Notes: generated from the letters alone by a model not told the origin. A stretch of DNA of 55,299 nt from Paracoccaceae bacterium (GCA_020425125.1 JAGQRV010000024.1:1-55299), one strand, 5' to 3'; positions 44,550 to 53,740 are shown, counted from the first letter of the stretch. Numbers and translations: made by a program.

Positions 44550-44717
44550 GATCCGCCCCCTCTCGGTGCGCCGACGCCGACGTCGCGGCGGATTTGGTCA
44601 ATCGCAGGCCGGCCCTATTCCGCGACGAGTGCGCAATGACGTGATCACCGATCTGCTCACTTCCGGTCGGCAACATCTACCCGTGAACTTGCCCCGTCTT
44701 GGTCGTACACTCGGCCT

Positions 44718-44927
44718 ATGCGCCTGTACGCCCTCATACTGATCGTTGCGGTCGTCGTACTGGCGCGACTGATCTGGCCGCCACGGGACCGGCGCCTCAC
44801 TGCACCGAAGGCCGCAGCGCTGCCCGAAGCCCCTGGTTCGTGGCAATCTGACGACGTCTGTGCCTTCTGCGGTGGCAGAAAGCGCGCGGATGAGCAATGC
44901 CCATCCTGTGGCGCGAACCATCGGTGA
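44718..44927 (+). CDS. Small membrane-anchored zinc-ribbon protein
   Basis: A 69-residue reading frame. It has one N-terminal membrane helix (LYALILIVAVVVLARLIW), a basic/proline linker, and a C-terminal CAFCGGRKRADEQCPSCGA that fits a CxxC-x9-CxxC zinc ribbon. The composition (helix plus zinc ribbon) is more ordered than expected by chance. No ribbon-containing family of this layout is recognised and no strong ribosome-binding site precedes the ATG. It could be a real unknown small protein. Confidence 0.5.
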   Translation: MRLYALILIVAVVVLARLIWPPRDRRLTAPKAAALPEAPGSWQSDDVCAFCGGRKRADEQCPSCGANHR

Positions 44928-45359
44928 TCTTTCGTTCCAACGCTTTTCAGCTCGCCCGAAACGCAATGTCCCCCGGACGCTGCGCCGATCGGGCCAGCTT
45001 TCCGCGCTCCGATCCGGATGCGCGCTGGCCAATCCGTGAATGATCCGAGGCTTGCGCAGAAGCAACGATCCTCGACCGCCTCCCCGCCAAGCGGATCGAG
45101 ATCTCATGCCGTGGCGGATCCGGCGTCCCGCATCAGCTACGTCCGGCCCCTCCCCGGCGGGGGGCGCCCTTGGCAGTTCGATCCCAGACAAGCGCTCCGA
45201 GCGCTGGCAACAATCAGGTTGCGCGCCGGACCCTCGCGCGCCTCGACAATCGACTGGCGCTACCGTGGAGCTACCAATCTCCGCGCAACGGGATGCGGCG
45301 CGCCCCGGTCGTCTCCAGACACCGCCTGGGTACCAGCCTGATATCTTTTGAGATGAGAC
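44928..45359. other. Intergenic region before tRNA-Thr
   Basis: 432 bases between the small zinc-ribbon frame and the 3' end of tRNA-Thr. There is no supported gene. It includes a GC-rich imperfect hairpin near 45145-45168. I saw no copy of the tRNA 3' end that would mark an integration site. Confidence 0.4.
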
Positions 45360-45435
45360 TGGTGCCGGTGAAGGGACTCGAACCCCCGACCCCATCATTA
45401 CGAATGACGTGCTCTACCAGCTGAGCTACACCGGC
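45360..45435 (-). tRNA. tRNA-Thr (anticodon CGT)
   Basis: A 76-base cloverleaf on the minus strand. The acceptor arm is GCCGGTG with CACCGGC, the D arm GCTC...GAGC, and the anticodon stem CGTCA/TGATG (with one mismatch-tolerant pair) around loop TTCGTAA, giving anticodon CGT (codon ACG). The T arm GGGGG-TTCGAGT-CCCTT is standard, and the CCA is encoded. It lies just upstream of the hemY stop on the opposite side of the gap, running leftward. Confidence 0.95.
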
Positions 45436-45476
45436 GGTGGCGTGCTGTTAGCAGGACTTTTCCCGCGAGTGTAGCC

Positions 45477-46958
45477 CTATTTTGCCGCTGCGGCGCCCGT
45501 CGGCGCCGGTTCCGAATCCGCGTCCCGCAAGGGATGGTCCACCACTACCGGCGTGGGAGCGGCGGCAGACGGCCCATTGTCGGGACTGCCAACAATCAGC
45601 GGCAGCATCGCCGCCGCAGAGCCGGTCATCGCGGCGCTGGTCGATGCCTCCCGCCAGCTCAGCGTGTCGAAGGCGTTGCAGTTCTCGCAGATCGCCAGCC
45701 AGTCGGCATGCACATGGCCGCAATTGTCGCAGATCCATTGCGGGCCGCGGGGTGCGGTCAATGCCTTGGCAAGCCAGGCCTTCACGGTGGAATCGTCCGT
45801 ACCTTCACCGCGCTCGATCGCCGCCATCAGCGTCATCACCCGTGCCGTCGGCCGCGTCTCCATCAGATTGCCCAGGGCCCGGCGTGCAGCGGGGAAATTC
45901 TCCGCCGCGATCTCCAGCTCCGCCTGCAGCATCTTGGTCTCGGGATGCGACGGCGCCAGACGGACCAGGTTTCCAAACCGCTTCACGCGCTGTTCGGGCG
46001 TCTCGTCGGGAACGATCTCGGCGAAGACGGCGGCCAGGTCGGGATGCGGTTCCTTGGACCACGCGGTCCGGATTGCCTTGGCCGCATTCTTCGGCTTGCC
46101 GAGCGCCAGATAGGCCCGCGCGCCCATCACCGCAGCCGGGACCAGCTCGGGCGATAGGCGCACCGCCTCGATCGCCTCGTCATAGGCATCCTCGGCGTGG
46201 CCCGCGGCGATCTGCGCCTGCGCGTCGGCCAGCGCCAGAACCGCATCACGCCGCTTGTGCAGGTCGCGCGGGATCTGGCCGTGCTTCAGCTTCGCGCCGA
46301 GCGTCTTGCGCGCACCGGCCCAGTTCTCCTTGCGAGCCTGAAGCTGCAACAGCGTCTCCGACGTTTCTGCGTTGCGCGGCTTCAGCATGAACGCTTTCTC
46401 CGCCAGCTTCAGCGCCGTCTCGGTATCGCCTTCGGCGAGCTTCTGTTTGAGAAGCCCGCGCACGCCCACGAAGCGGGTCCGGTCGTCGTCGAGCAGAAGC
46501 TTGTACGCATTCGCAGCCTGCGTCCGGTCGCCCGACATCTCGGCCGCCTGGGCCCGGATCAGGTTGGTCAGGTCGGGACGCCGCAGAAGCTTCTGCGCCC
46601 GCGTCGCCCGCGCCACCGCCTCGGTGCCCTCGCCCTCGGCCAGCGCGGTCAGCGCTTCGGACAGCGCCTTGTAGCCGCGACGTTCACGGTTGCGGTTGAA
46701 ATAGCGGGTGATCGCGGTCTCGTCGCCCCAGAGGAACTTGAGCACTGCCAGCAAGAGACCCAGCAGCTTCAGGAACAGCCAGACCGCGACGAGCAGCAGC
46801 ACGAAGGCAATCAGCGCCTGCAACGGCCCGAGGGTGAATTCCACGTTCGCGACCGCGATCCGCAGTTCGCCGCCGGTCGATAGCAGGACCTCGACGCCGT
46901 AGATCAGGCCGGCGACGACGAAGACGAAAAGCAGGGCCTTGACCAGGGTCATCAGCAT
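45477..46958 (-). CDS. hemY: HemY-like TPR membrane protein with C-terminal zinc ribbon
   Basis: A 493-residue protein. Two N-terminal membrane helices (VKALLFVFVVAGLIYGVEVL and LIAFVLLLVAVWLFLKLLGL) form the HemY_N domain. TPR-like helices follow (LAEKAFMLKPRNAETSETLL). Near residue 430, ICDNCGHVHADWLAICENC is a CxxC...CxxC rubredoxin-like zinc ribbon like the one at the end of LapB. The protein has no protoporphyrinogen-oxidase domain. In proteobacteria the gene is fixed in the hem cluster and is thought to scaffold haem synthesis at the membrane. It lies 10 bp after the mitofilin gene stop. Confidence 0.85.
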   Translation of the reverse strand: MLMTLVKALLFVFVVAGLIYGVEVLLSTGGELRIAVANVEFTLGPLQALIAFVLLLVAVWLFLKLLGLLLAVLKFLWGDETAITRYFNRNRERRGYKALSEALTALAEGEGTEAVARATRAQKLLRRPDLTNLIRAQAAEMSGDRTQAANAYKLLLDDDRTRFVGVRGLLKQKLAEGDTETALKLAEKAFMLKPRNAETSETLLQLQARKENWAGARKTLGAKLKHGQIPRDLHKRRDAVLALADAQAQIAAGHAEDAYDEAIEAVRLSPELVPAAVMGARAYLALGKPKNAAKAIRTAWSKEPHPDLAAVFAEIVPDETPEQRVKRFGNLVRLAPSHPETKMLQAELEIAAENFPAARRALGNLMETRPTARVMTLMAAIERGEGTDDSTVKAWLAKALTAPRGPQWICDNCGHVHADWLAICENCNAFDTLSWREASTSAAMTGSAAAMLPLIVGSPDNGPSAAAPTPVVVDHPLRDADSEPAPTGAAAAK

Positions 46959-46968
46959 GGGATCGTCC

Positions 46969-48585
46969 TCACTGCGCCAGAAGGGTTTCGCTCAGGCTCG
47001 CCGCCGCCTGAGTGACGTCAAGCCGGGCCTTGGCATCGGCCACCCAGTCGGCCATCGCGGTCTGGCCGGTCTCCGGCAGTTTGCCGATCTCGTCGATGGC
47101 CGTCTGCAACTCGCCGGCGCGCACCGCCGCTTCGGCACGCGACAGGATTGCATCGGGGTCGTCGCCTTCGCGCGGCGCCAGCGAACGCATGCCGGCCTGG
47201 CTGCGCAGGAACGCCTCGACACGTCCGAGCGGCTCGTCCGACACGGTTTCCTTGATCGAGGCGTCGAGCGCCGCTCGCGCCGCCGGGACGAAGCTCGCCT
47301 GAAGATCGGCCAGCGACGGCACCCCGTCGGCCGCATGATCCGTCAGAACCTGCGGGATATCCCCCAGCGGCGCCAGCTTGTCGAGTATCGTCTGATAGCC
47401 GACACCCCGTTCGATCGCAGCATCGAGGCTCGCCAGGGCTTCGCGCGCGGCGGCCTGCTGAGTTTGGCTCTCTGCCTGCTGCTGAAGTTCTGCCGCCCTG
47501 CTCGCCGCCGCCTCCACTTCGGATTTTGCCGCGGCCGCGCTGTCGGACATCTGCTTGGCGAGCGTGTCGTTGCTCTCCTTCTGCTGTGCCAGCGCCGTCT
47601 TCAGATTCTCGAGTTCGCGCTCGTAAGCCGAGAAGGCCGCCTTCGCGGTCTCGGAGCTTTCCACCAGCGGCCGCTTCTCGACCGCGGTCAGCCGGTCGCC
47701 GAACTCCGACAGTTGCGTCTCGACGGAACCGATCTGGTCATCGAGGCCCGAGAGCTTGCTTTGCAGGTCGCTCGCCACCGTGTCGATCCGACCGGCGACG
47801 TCGCCCATCTGCGTCTTCACCTGATCGCCGATCGCCGAAATCTGGCTTTCGACGCCGCTGAGATCGGGCTTCGAGACCGCCGACGCGATCTGTCCGATCT
47901 GGGTCTCCAGGCCGGACAGGCGCTCGCCCTGCGCTGCCAGTGCCTGTTCCACCGGGTCGGGCTTGCCGCCGCCAAGGATCTTGTCGAAGCCGCCATTGGC
48001 ATATTCGGCGATCCCGAAGCCGATCGCCGCCGCGATCAGACCGCCCAGAACCGGGGCGAAGAAACCGCCGCTCCGCTGTGGCGGCGGCGCGGCCGCCGCG
48101 ACCGGTTCGGACCTGGTCGGCGTGTCCTGCGTCGCAGCCGCTGCGCCCAGTGCGGCGCCGGCCGCCGCTGCACCACCCATTGCCGCGGCGTCGGATGCGG
48201 TCGTCTGGTCTGGTTCTTCCGGGGTCTCCCGCGCCTCGTCACGGCCCGAGAGCGTTGCGGACTCCGGAATATCGTCCTCGGCGGTCACGCCGGGGGTCAG
48301 ATATTCATCGCTTTCGCCATCGACAGCGCGTTCTTCCGCGTCAGCCGTCTCGGCCTCCAGAGGATCGAGGTCTTCCTCTTCGTCCCATTCGGTTTCGCCG
48401 GGCTCCTCCGTCCCGATGTCGGCATCGGATGCAGCCGGGATCTCGTCGACGATCTCGGCGTCCTCGATTTCGTCCTCGGGGCCCGATCCGGAATCCTCCT
48501 GCGGCTCGCCGGACGTTTCGGAGTCGATGGCCTTCTCGGTCTCGGACTTGTCCTCGAGACCATTGTCCTTCCTGTCGGAGCTCAC
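46969..48585 (-). CDS. Bacterial mitofilin (Mic60-like) membrane protein
   Basis: A 538-residue protein with the Mic60 plan. A long acidic, low-complexity N-terminal region (residues 1-180, rich in Asp/Glu/Ser) is followed by one membrane helix (FFAPVLGGLIAAAIGFGIAE near 185), a coiled coil (about 230-400, with AQLQQ-type heptads such as ELENLKTALAQQKESNDTL) and a C-terminal mitofilin-like domain. In mitochondria, Mic60 shapes crista junctions; alphaproteobacterial homologues bend intracytoplasmic membranes. Placement between hemD and hemY is the conserved alphaproteobacterial order and the main support. The acidic region is on the cytoplasmic side. Confidence 0.85.
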   Translation of the reverse strand: MSSDRKDNGLEDKSETEKAIDSETSGEPQEDSGSGPEDEIEDAEIVDEIPAASDADIGTEEPGETEWDEEEDLDPLEAETADAEERAVDGESDEYLTPGVTAEDDIPESATLSGRDEARETPEEPDQTTASDAAAMGGAAAAGAALGAAAATQDTPTRSEPVAAAAPPPQRSGGFFAPVLGGLIAAAIGFGIAEYANGGFDKILGGGKPDPVEQALAAQGERLSGLETQIGQIASAVSKPDLSGVESQISAIGDQVKTQMGDVAGRIDTVASDLQSKLSGLDDQIGSVETQLSEFGDRLTAVEKRPLVESSETAKAAFSAYERELENLKTALAQQKESNDTLAKQMSDSAAAAKSEVEAAASRAAELQQQAESQTQQAAAREALASLDAAIERGVGYQTILDKLAPLGDIPQVLTDHAADGVPSLADLQASFVPAARAALDASIKETVSDEPLGRVEAFLRSQAGMRSLAPREGDDPDAILSRAEAAVRAGELQTAIDEIGKLPETGQTAMADWVADAKARLDVTQAAASLSETLLAQ

Positions 48586-48615
48586 AACGATGTCCTTCCC
48601 TGTCTCAGCGAAAGC

Positions 48616-49356
48616 TTAGCCCGCTCCATGCCTGCCCTCAAGAAATCCCGCGTTTTCTGCCAGTTCCGCGAGCACGTCGAGGACGGCTTCGGCATCGGGG
48701 CGCGCCGCCACCGCGATCTTGGCGCCACTTTGCAACGGAAGCGCCCCTGCAACAGCAGGGCTGATTGCCGCAATCCGCAGATCGGCCTGCGCCCGGTTCA
48801 ACCCCGGCGCGAGAAGTCGCGCGGACCGCGCCGAAAAAAGCGGCACCAGAACCCGGTCCGTCCCGGCCAGCACCATGCGGGCCTCCCGGCTCAGGGGCAG
48901 CGCCCGCTGGTCGTAGATTGCCGCCTCGTCCGCCGGACGTCCGGCCGCACGCAGCATGCCGGCCAGATCCCCGGCGACATGGGTACCGTGAAGATGCACG
49001 ATGCGCCCTGCCCCTGCGCCTTCCGCGGCAATCGCCACGGCCAGCCCGGCCAGGTCCCCGGGACCCTCGGCCACGTCGAAGCCCAGCCGGCGCGCGGCCG
49101 CGGCGGTTCGCGGACCGACGCACCAGGCCGTCCCGCCTCCGCGCCCGCCAAGGCGCGCGTAGCTCTCGACGCCGTTTTCCGAGGTGAAGACCGGCACGTC
49201 TCCCGGAAGCAGTTCGGGTAGCGGCGCGACCGGATCGATCCGCATCAGGGGCGCGATCACGATCCGCGGCTCTGTTCCGATGCGGTCGAGCACCCGCGCC
49301 GCAAAGCGTCGCGATTGCGCATCCGGACGGGTCAAGAGAACCGTCAAGCCTGTCAC
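48616..49356 (-). CDS. hemD: Uroporphyrinogen-III synthase
   Basis: A 246-residue enzyme that closes hydroxymethylbilane with inversion of ring D. The opening [19 protein letters not shown] is typical, as is [17 protein letters not shown] near residue 57, followed by [16 protein letters not shown]. The second domain holds [14 protein letters not shown]. The sequence is weakly conserved in this family, so the hem context supports the call. A GTG at 49356 follows a GGGGAG site; TTG at 49347 is an alternative. hemC, usually upstream in this cluster, is absent; instead tsaD lies divergently 85 bp away. Confidence 0.85.
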   Translation of the reverse strand: MTGLTVLLTRPDAQSRRFAARVLDRIGTEPRIVIAPLMRIDPVAPLPELLPGDVPVFTSENGVESYARLGGRGGGTAWCVGPRTAAAARRLGFDVAEGPGDLAGLAVAIAAEGAGAGRIVHLHGTHVAGDLAGMLRAAGRPADEAAIYDQRALPLSREARMVLAGTDRVLVPLFSARSARLLAPGLNRAQADLRIAAISPAVAGALPLQSGAKIAVAARPDAEAVLDVLAELAENAGFLEGRHGAG

Positions 49357-49441
49357 TCCCCGGCCCCCCTGTTGCCCGGTATCGCCCCAAGTGGTAGCCG
49401 CAGCGGGCCATCGGTACAACGAAAAGACACCTCCTCTCGCC

Positions 49442-50539
49442 ATGCCAGCTCCACTGACCATCCTCGGCCTCGAAAGCAGCTGCGACGACACTGCCGCCGC
49501 GGTGGTCCGCGCCGAAGCCGGGCGAATGCCCGAGATCCTGTCGAACGTGGTGATCGGTCAGGATGCGCTTCATGCCGCCTTCGGCGGCGTTGTCCCCGAA
49601 ATCGCGGCGCGCGCCCATGCCGAGAAGATCGATCTGGCCGTCGAGCGCGCCCTTTCCGAGGCGGGGATCGCGCTGCGTGGGGCCGATGCGATCGCGGTCA
49701 CCGCGGGGCCGGGCCTGATCGGCGGCGTGCTTGCCGGCGTGATGTGCGCCAAGGGGCTTGCCGCGGGCACGGGCCTGCCGCTGATCGGCGTCAACCATCT
49801 GGCCGGACACGCGCTGACCCCGCGGCTCACCGACGGGCTCGCCTTTCCCTATCTCGTGCTTCTCGTCTCGGGCGGCCATTGCCAGTACCTGATCGCCGAG
49901 GCGCCCGACCGTTTCAGCCGACTCGGCGGCACCATCGACGACGCGCCGGGCGAGGCCTTCGACAAGGTGGCGCGGCTTCTGGGGCTCGGCCAGCCCGGCG
50001 GCCCGGCCGTGGAACGTGCGGCCGCCGCGGGCGATCCGGCGCGGTTCGACCTGCCCCGCCCGCTGCTGGACCGGCCCGGCTGCGACCTGTCGTTTTCCGG
50101 GCTGAAGACCGCTGTCTTGCGCGCCCGCGACGGGCTGGTCGCGGCACAGGGCGGATTGCGCGAAGCCGACCGGGCCGACCTTTGCGCCGCGTTTCAGGCC
50201 GCCGTCGCCGCGGTGCTTGCGGAAAAATCGCGCCGTGCCCTCGCGCGGTATCTCGACCTCGCGCCCGATGCACCTGCCTTCGCCGTCGCCGGTGGCGTCG
50301 CCGCCAACGGGCTCTTGCGCGCCGCGCTCGGCGACGTCGCGGCCGATGCCGGGGTCCGCTTCGTCGCCCCGCCACTTGCGCTCTGCACCGACAATGCCGC
50401 GATGATCGCCTGGGCCGGGCTGGAGCTGTTTCGCGCGGGCCATCGCGATGGGCTCGACCTCGCCGCCCGGCCGCGCTGGCCGCTCGACACCGAAAGCGCG
50501 CCGCTGATCGGTGCCGGCCGGAAGGGTCCGAAGGCGTAA
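49442..50539 (+). CDS. tsaD: tRNA N6-adenosine threonylcarbamoyltransferase
   Basis: A 365-residue ASKHA-fold enzyme that, with TsaB/TsaE, transfers the threonylcarbamoyl group onto A37 of ANN-decoding tRNAs. [15 protein letters not shown] at the start, the metal-binding [13 protein letters not shown] (HxxxH) near 112, SGGHCQYLI near 140, and [12 protein letters not shown] and [10 protein letters not shown] further on are all present. The start at 49442 (MPAPLTILG) agrees with family length; an open frame upstream to 49184 overlaps hemD and is ignored. A YciI-like gene follows 118 bp later. Confidence 0.95.
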   Translation: MPAPLTILGLESSCDDTAAAVVRAEAGRMPEILSNVVIGQDALHAAFGGVVPEIAARAHAEKIDLAVERALSEAGIALRGADAIAVTAGPGLIGGVLAGVMCAKGLAAGTGLPLIGVNHLAGHALTPRLTDGLAFPYLVLLVSGGHCQYLIAEAPDRFSRLGGTIDDAPGEAFDKVARLLGLGQPGGPAVERAAAAGDPARFDLPRPLLDRPGCDLSFSGLKTAVLRARDGLVAAQGGLREADRADLCAAFQAAVAAVLAEKSRRALARYLDLAPDAPAFAVAGGVAANGLLRAALGDVAADAGVRFVAPPLALCTDNAAMIAWAGLELFRAGHRDGLDLAARPRWPLDTESAPLIGAGRKGPKA

Positions 50540-50657
50540 GCGGACCGATTCGGCACAGGCAGGTGTTGCGCGTCCCGCCGGACTTCGTCCATACGCCTGC
50601 AAGACGCCGGCCCGACATCCGTCCAACGCTCCGCCCCGCCGCCGAAAGGACCGCCCC

Positions 50658-50933
50658 ATGTACTACGTGCTGCTCTGCCGCGATCGCCCCGGTGCGCTCG
50701 CGATCCGCAAGGCCACCCGCGATTCCCATCTTGCCTATATCCGCGATACCGGCGTGGTGACCGAGGCCGGGCCGCTGCTCGATGCCGATGGCGAAATGGC
50801 CGGATCTCTCGTCGTCCTCGACGTTCCCGACCGCGCGGCCGCCGAGGCCTGGGCCGCGTCGGATCCCTATGCCAAGGCGGATCTGTTCGCCGACGTGGAG
50901 ATTCTGACCTGGAAGCGGGTGATCGGCCTGTGA
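50658..50933 (+). CDS. YciI-like protein
   Basis: A 91-residue protein of the YciI/ferredoxin-like fold. RDSHLAYIRDTG near residue 21 holds the conserved histidine, and AAEAWAASDPYAKADLFADVEI is the typical C-terminal half with a DPY motif. Members include a dehydrochlorinase-like enzyme, but most have unknown function. An AAAGGA site precedes the ATG at 50658. The stop overlaps the GTG start of the EVE gene by 4 bp, so they are coupled. Confidence 0.9.
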   Translation: MYYVLLCRDRPGALAIRKATRDSHLAYIRDTGVVTEAGPLLDADGEMAGSLVVLDVPDRAAAEAWAASDPYAKADLFADVEILTWKRVIGL

Positions 50934-51355
50934 GCGCGTACTGGCTGTTCAAGTCGGAGCCCGGCACCTGGTCCTGGGACCAGCAGGTCGCCAAAGGCGA
51001 CGCGGGCGAGGAATGGAACGGCGTGCGCAACTACCAGGCACGCAACTTCATGCGCCAGATGGCGGTGGGCGACCGCGGCTTCTTCTATCACTCGCAGAAG
51101 GACAAGGCGATCGTCGGGGTCGTGGAGGTCTCGGCCCCCTGCCATCCCGACAGCACCGCGAAGGGCGACGACCGGTGGGACTGCGTGGACATCCGCGCGC
51201 TCTGGCCGCTTGCGACGCCGGTCACGCTCGACATGTGCAAGGCGGACCCGCGCCTCGCCGACATGGTGCTCGTGAAGAATTCGCGCCTGTCGGTCCAGCC
51301 GGTCACGCCCGAGGAATGGCAGGTCGTCTGCGCGCTCGGCGGCGTTCCGGCCTGA
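50930..51355 (+). CDS. EVE-domain protein
   Basis: A 141-residue single-domain protein. YWLFKSEPGTWSWDQQVAKG, WNGVRNYQARNFMRQM near 30 and FYHSQKDKAIVGVVEV near 52 are the EVE signature, matching the THYN1 group. EVE belongs to the PUA-like superfamily and is thought to read modified bases in DNA or RNA. Pairing with tsaD and YciI is common in alphaproteobacteria. The start is a GTG (MSAYW) inside the previous gene's last codon and stop. It converges with mtgA. Confidence 0.92.
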   Translation: MSAYWLFKSEPGTWSWDQQVAKGDAGEEWNGVRNYQARNFMRQMAVGDRGFFYHSQKDKAIVGVVEVSAPCHPDSTAKGDDRWDCVDIRALWPLATPVTLDMCKADPRLADMVLVKNSRLSVQPVTPEEWQVVCALGGVPA

Positions 51356-51362
51356 GCCCTCC

Positions 51363-52082
51363 CTAGCGCAGGAAGCACGCCGCCCGGCCATCCTGACGAA
51401 TGGTTTCGGCGCCGCTCAGGATCGACGCGGCGCGGCGCTGCACGAAGGCGGACGGCTTGGATGCCGAACGGGTCTTCGGACTGGGCAGGATCGCCGCCAG
51501 CCGGGCCGACTGGCGCGCGCTCAGCTTGTCGGCCTCGACACCGAAATAGTGCCGCGCCGCTGCCGCGACCCCGAACACGCCGGCGTCGAATTCGGCCACG
51601 TTCAGATAGATCTCGAGGATCCGGCGCTTCGACCAGACCACCTCGACCGGCACCACGAGCAGCGCCTCCATCGCCTTGCGCGGCCAGCTGCGGCCCTGCC
51701 ACAGGAAGACGTTCTTCGCCACCTGCTGGCTGATCGTGGAGCCGCCGCGCCGCAGCCCCCCGTCGATCGCATCCCGCAGCGCGCCGATGTCGAACCCCCA
51801 GTGGCGGCAGAAATTCGCATCCTCCGCGGCCACCGCGGCCAACTGCATCGCAGGCGCAATCCGGCTCATCGGCACCCACTGATAGTCGAGCTGGCCCAGC
51901 CGGACCCGCTCGGCAACCATGTAGGGCGTGATGGGCACCGGAACGACGGAATAGGCGGCGATCCCCAGGGCAAGGACCGCTGCCACCACCGCCACGGCAC
52001 GGATCAGCCATCGCCGCAGCCTGGTCACGATCCGGATGCGAGGGGTTTGGGACTTCGCGGTTGCCACGGCACCAAGAACCAT
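51363..52082 (-). CDS. mtgA: Monofunctional peptidoglycan glycosyltransferase
   Basis: A 239-residue GT51 enzyme with one N-terminal membrane helix (LIRAVAVVAAVLALGIAAYS). The catalytic motifs are EDANFCRHWGFD near residue 88 (first catalytic Glu) and GGSTISQQVAKNVFLW near 113, followed by KRRILEIYLNVAEFDAGVFG with the second Glu. It polymerises lipid II into glycan strands in the periplasm without a transpeptidase domain. The start at 52082 gives a short cytoplasmic tail; later starts are possible. Confidence 0.93.
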   Translation of the reverse strand: MVLGAVATAKSQTPRIRIVTRLRRWLIRAVAVVAAVLALGIAAYSVVPVPITPYMVAERVRLGQLDYQWVPMSRIAPAMQLAAVAAEDANFCRHWGFDIGALRDAIDGGLRRGGSTISQQVAKNVFLWQGRSWPRKAMEALLVVPVEVVWSKRRILEIYLNVAEFDAGVFGVAAAARHYFGVEADKLSARQSARLAAILPSPKTRSASKPSAFVQRRAASILSGAETIRQDGRAACFLR

Positions 52083-52111
52083 GCGGCTCCGGCACCGTCA
52101 ACAATCTCCGG

Positions 52112-52738
52112 TCAGCGCCGCCGGCGCCGCGCGATGCCCAGGGAAGACAGCGCTCCCGCCAGTAGCAGGGCCGTCGCCGGCAGCGGGACGGTCGCTGCAG
52201 GCGGATAGGGGTCTCCGGTCATCGTGATCGTCCAGACCCCGGGCGAGCCGTAGACCAGGCCTATATTCGTCAAGGAGCCATAGTAGGCGCGATAGTAGTC
52301 TCCTCCGCTACCAACCACGGCCATGAAATACTCGCTCGCAACGCCTTCGGGCGTGGATTTTATGTTGTAGCTGACGAGGTTGTAGTCACTGTCAAAGGCG
52401 AAGCTCAGTGTGCTGCCGCCAATTTGCGGGAGGAATCCGTGGCCCAGCACGCTGTTGCGTCCGATCGTGAGCCCGGTGGAGTATTCCAGCGGGTTCGGGT
52501 CGATATCCACGAAATAGTCGACCGAGCTGCCGGCCAGCGACCGGCCGAGGGCTTCCTCGCTGATGCTCAGATCCACCTTATAGCCCGGGCCGTATGTGGG
52601 GAGCTCGGGATAGCCCACGTACCCCAGATAGTTGCCGACATAAACCATGTGCAGGGTGGCGGCATGAGCGGTGCTGCCCAGAAGCAGCGCCGCGCAGAAT
52701 GCTGCAAGCGGAGTGGAGGCCACGGCGGTTCCCTTCAA
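52112..52738 (-). CDS. Secreted VPLPA-CTERM protein
   Basis: A 208-residue protein with a signal peptide (MKGTAVASTPLAAFCAALLLGSTAHA, seen as LAAFCAALLLGSTAHA) and a C-terminal sorting signal VPLPATALLLAGALSSLG followed by IARRRRR. That tripartite tail (VPLPA motif, membrane helix, arginine cluster) marks proteins processed by an exosortase. The 150-residue middle is rich in Tyr, Gly and Ser with no recognised domain. It is probably an extracellular or biofilm-associated protein. No exosortase is in this window. Confidence 0.8.
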   Translation of the reverse strand: MKGTAVASTPLAAFCAALLLGSTAHAATLHMVYVGNYLGYVGYPELPTYGPGYKVDLSISEEALGRSLAGSSVDYFVDIDPNPLEYSTGLTIGRNSVLGHGFLPQIGGSTLSFAFDSDYNLVSYNIKSTPEGVASEYFMAVVGSGGDYYRAYYGSLTNIGLVYGSPGVWTITMTGDPYPPAATVPLPATALLLAGALSSLGIARRRRR

Positions 52739-53044
52739 GTTGTCCCGTATCGCTGCAACGGTAGCAGGGCCGCCATTTAATTCAAAGATGCAAATTAAAT
52801 CTTAGATTGAATATTTACCTTCCTCATCCGACCCGGCGGACCCAACGGCGCAAGCCCGTCAACGGGTCAGACCCGGCTGCAATCAGGCGGTCGGACAGGA
52901 TTGCGGCAGACACCGGACGCCCGATCAAGCGCAAGACGAAGCGCAGCGTCCGCCGGTCCGGCCGCTGCGCTTGCAGGCATACAATGACGTGGTCCGGCCG
53001 ACCCCGTCAGGTGCCGGCGGATCGATCAGGGCTTGCGCCCGGCC
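52739..53044. other. AT-rich intergenic region
   Basis: 306 bases between the VPLPA-CTERM gene and the DUF1269 gene. Bases about 52776-52820 are strongly AT-rich compared with the rest of the window and probably form the promoter of the leftward VPLPA-CTERM gene. No gene is supported. Confidence 0.5.
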
Positions 53045-53578
53045 CTACGAGGCCGCGGCCGCGCTGGCGATCTCCTGCTTCAGCTCCGGCTTGGCCTCGA
53101 TGAAGGCGCGCAGCGCTTCCTCGCTGTCATGGCCCAGCGAGGTCTGCAGCACCTTGCCCTTGCCCCGGAAGTCCTCGAGCTTCTCCAGAACCTTGTCGCC
53201 CGTGACCTTGCGGGTCAGCACGAAGACCGCAGCGCCGCCTTCGGGCAGGGTCTGGCCCAGTTCCTTCATGAACTTGTCGTTCACACCGATATCGCTCAGC
53301 GCCCCGGCCAGCGCGCCCGACCCGGCCCCGACAGCCACGCCCAGCAGAGGGTTGAGGAACAGGAAGCCGATCAGAAGCCCCCAGAACGATCCGCTCGCCG
53401 CGCCGGCCGCGGTCAGGTTCATCGCCTGATGCAGCTTGACCTTGTCGCCGGGTTCGCGGGTCACGACGACCGCGTCCTCCATGTCGATCAGGTATTCCTT
53501 CTGCAGCTCCATGAGCCTGGCGCGCAGGTCGAAGGCGGTCTTCGGGTCTGCGAAGCCGATGACGATGAGATCTGACAT
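53045..53578 (-). CDS. DUF1269 membrane protein
   Basis: A 177-residue protein with two beta/alpha modules flanking a central glycine-rich membrane pair (GSFWGLLIGFLFLNPLLGV and AVGAGSGALAGALSDIGV). The N-terminal MSDLIVIGFADPKTAFDLRA and EYLIDMEDAVVVTREPGDK are conserved in DUF1269. The function is unknown; members are widespread and often stress-associated. It is a single gene with a promoter probably in the gap to the right. Confidence 0.85.
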   Translation of the reverse strand: MSDLIVIGFADPKTAFDLRARLMELQKEYLIDMEDAVVVTREPGDKVKLHQAMNLTAAGAASGSFWGLLIGFLFLNPLLGVAVGAGSGALAGALSDIGVNDKFMKELGQTLPEGGAAVFVLTRKVTGDKVLEKLEDFRGKGKVLQTSLGHDSEEALRAFIEAKPELKQEIASAAAAS

Positions 53579-53740
53579 GCCGGACGTCCTTTCCGATTTT
53601 GGTTCGTTTCGGAGCCTATACGCGCTCTGTGACGGAACGGCGTCAAGCCGATCCGCCGATCCGTCACGCGGTGGTGAGGGCTTTCGCTCCGTCAGCGCGA
53701 TCCGGCCCGTGCAACATGCAAGGAACAGGAGACATCAACG

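Noticed and set aside
45360-45435. tRNA-Thr as an integration site for the decayed block
   Set aside because: No duplicated tRNA 3' end and no integrase are seen between 36 and 45 kb; the block looks like decayed resident genes.
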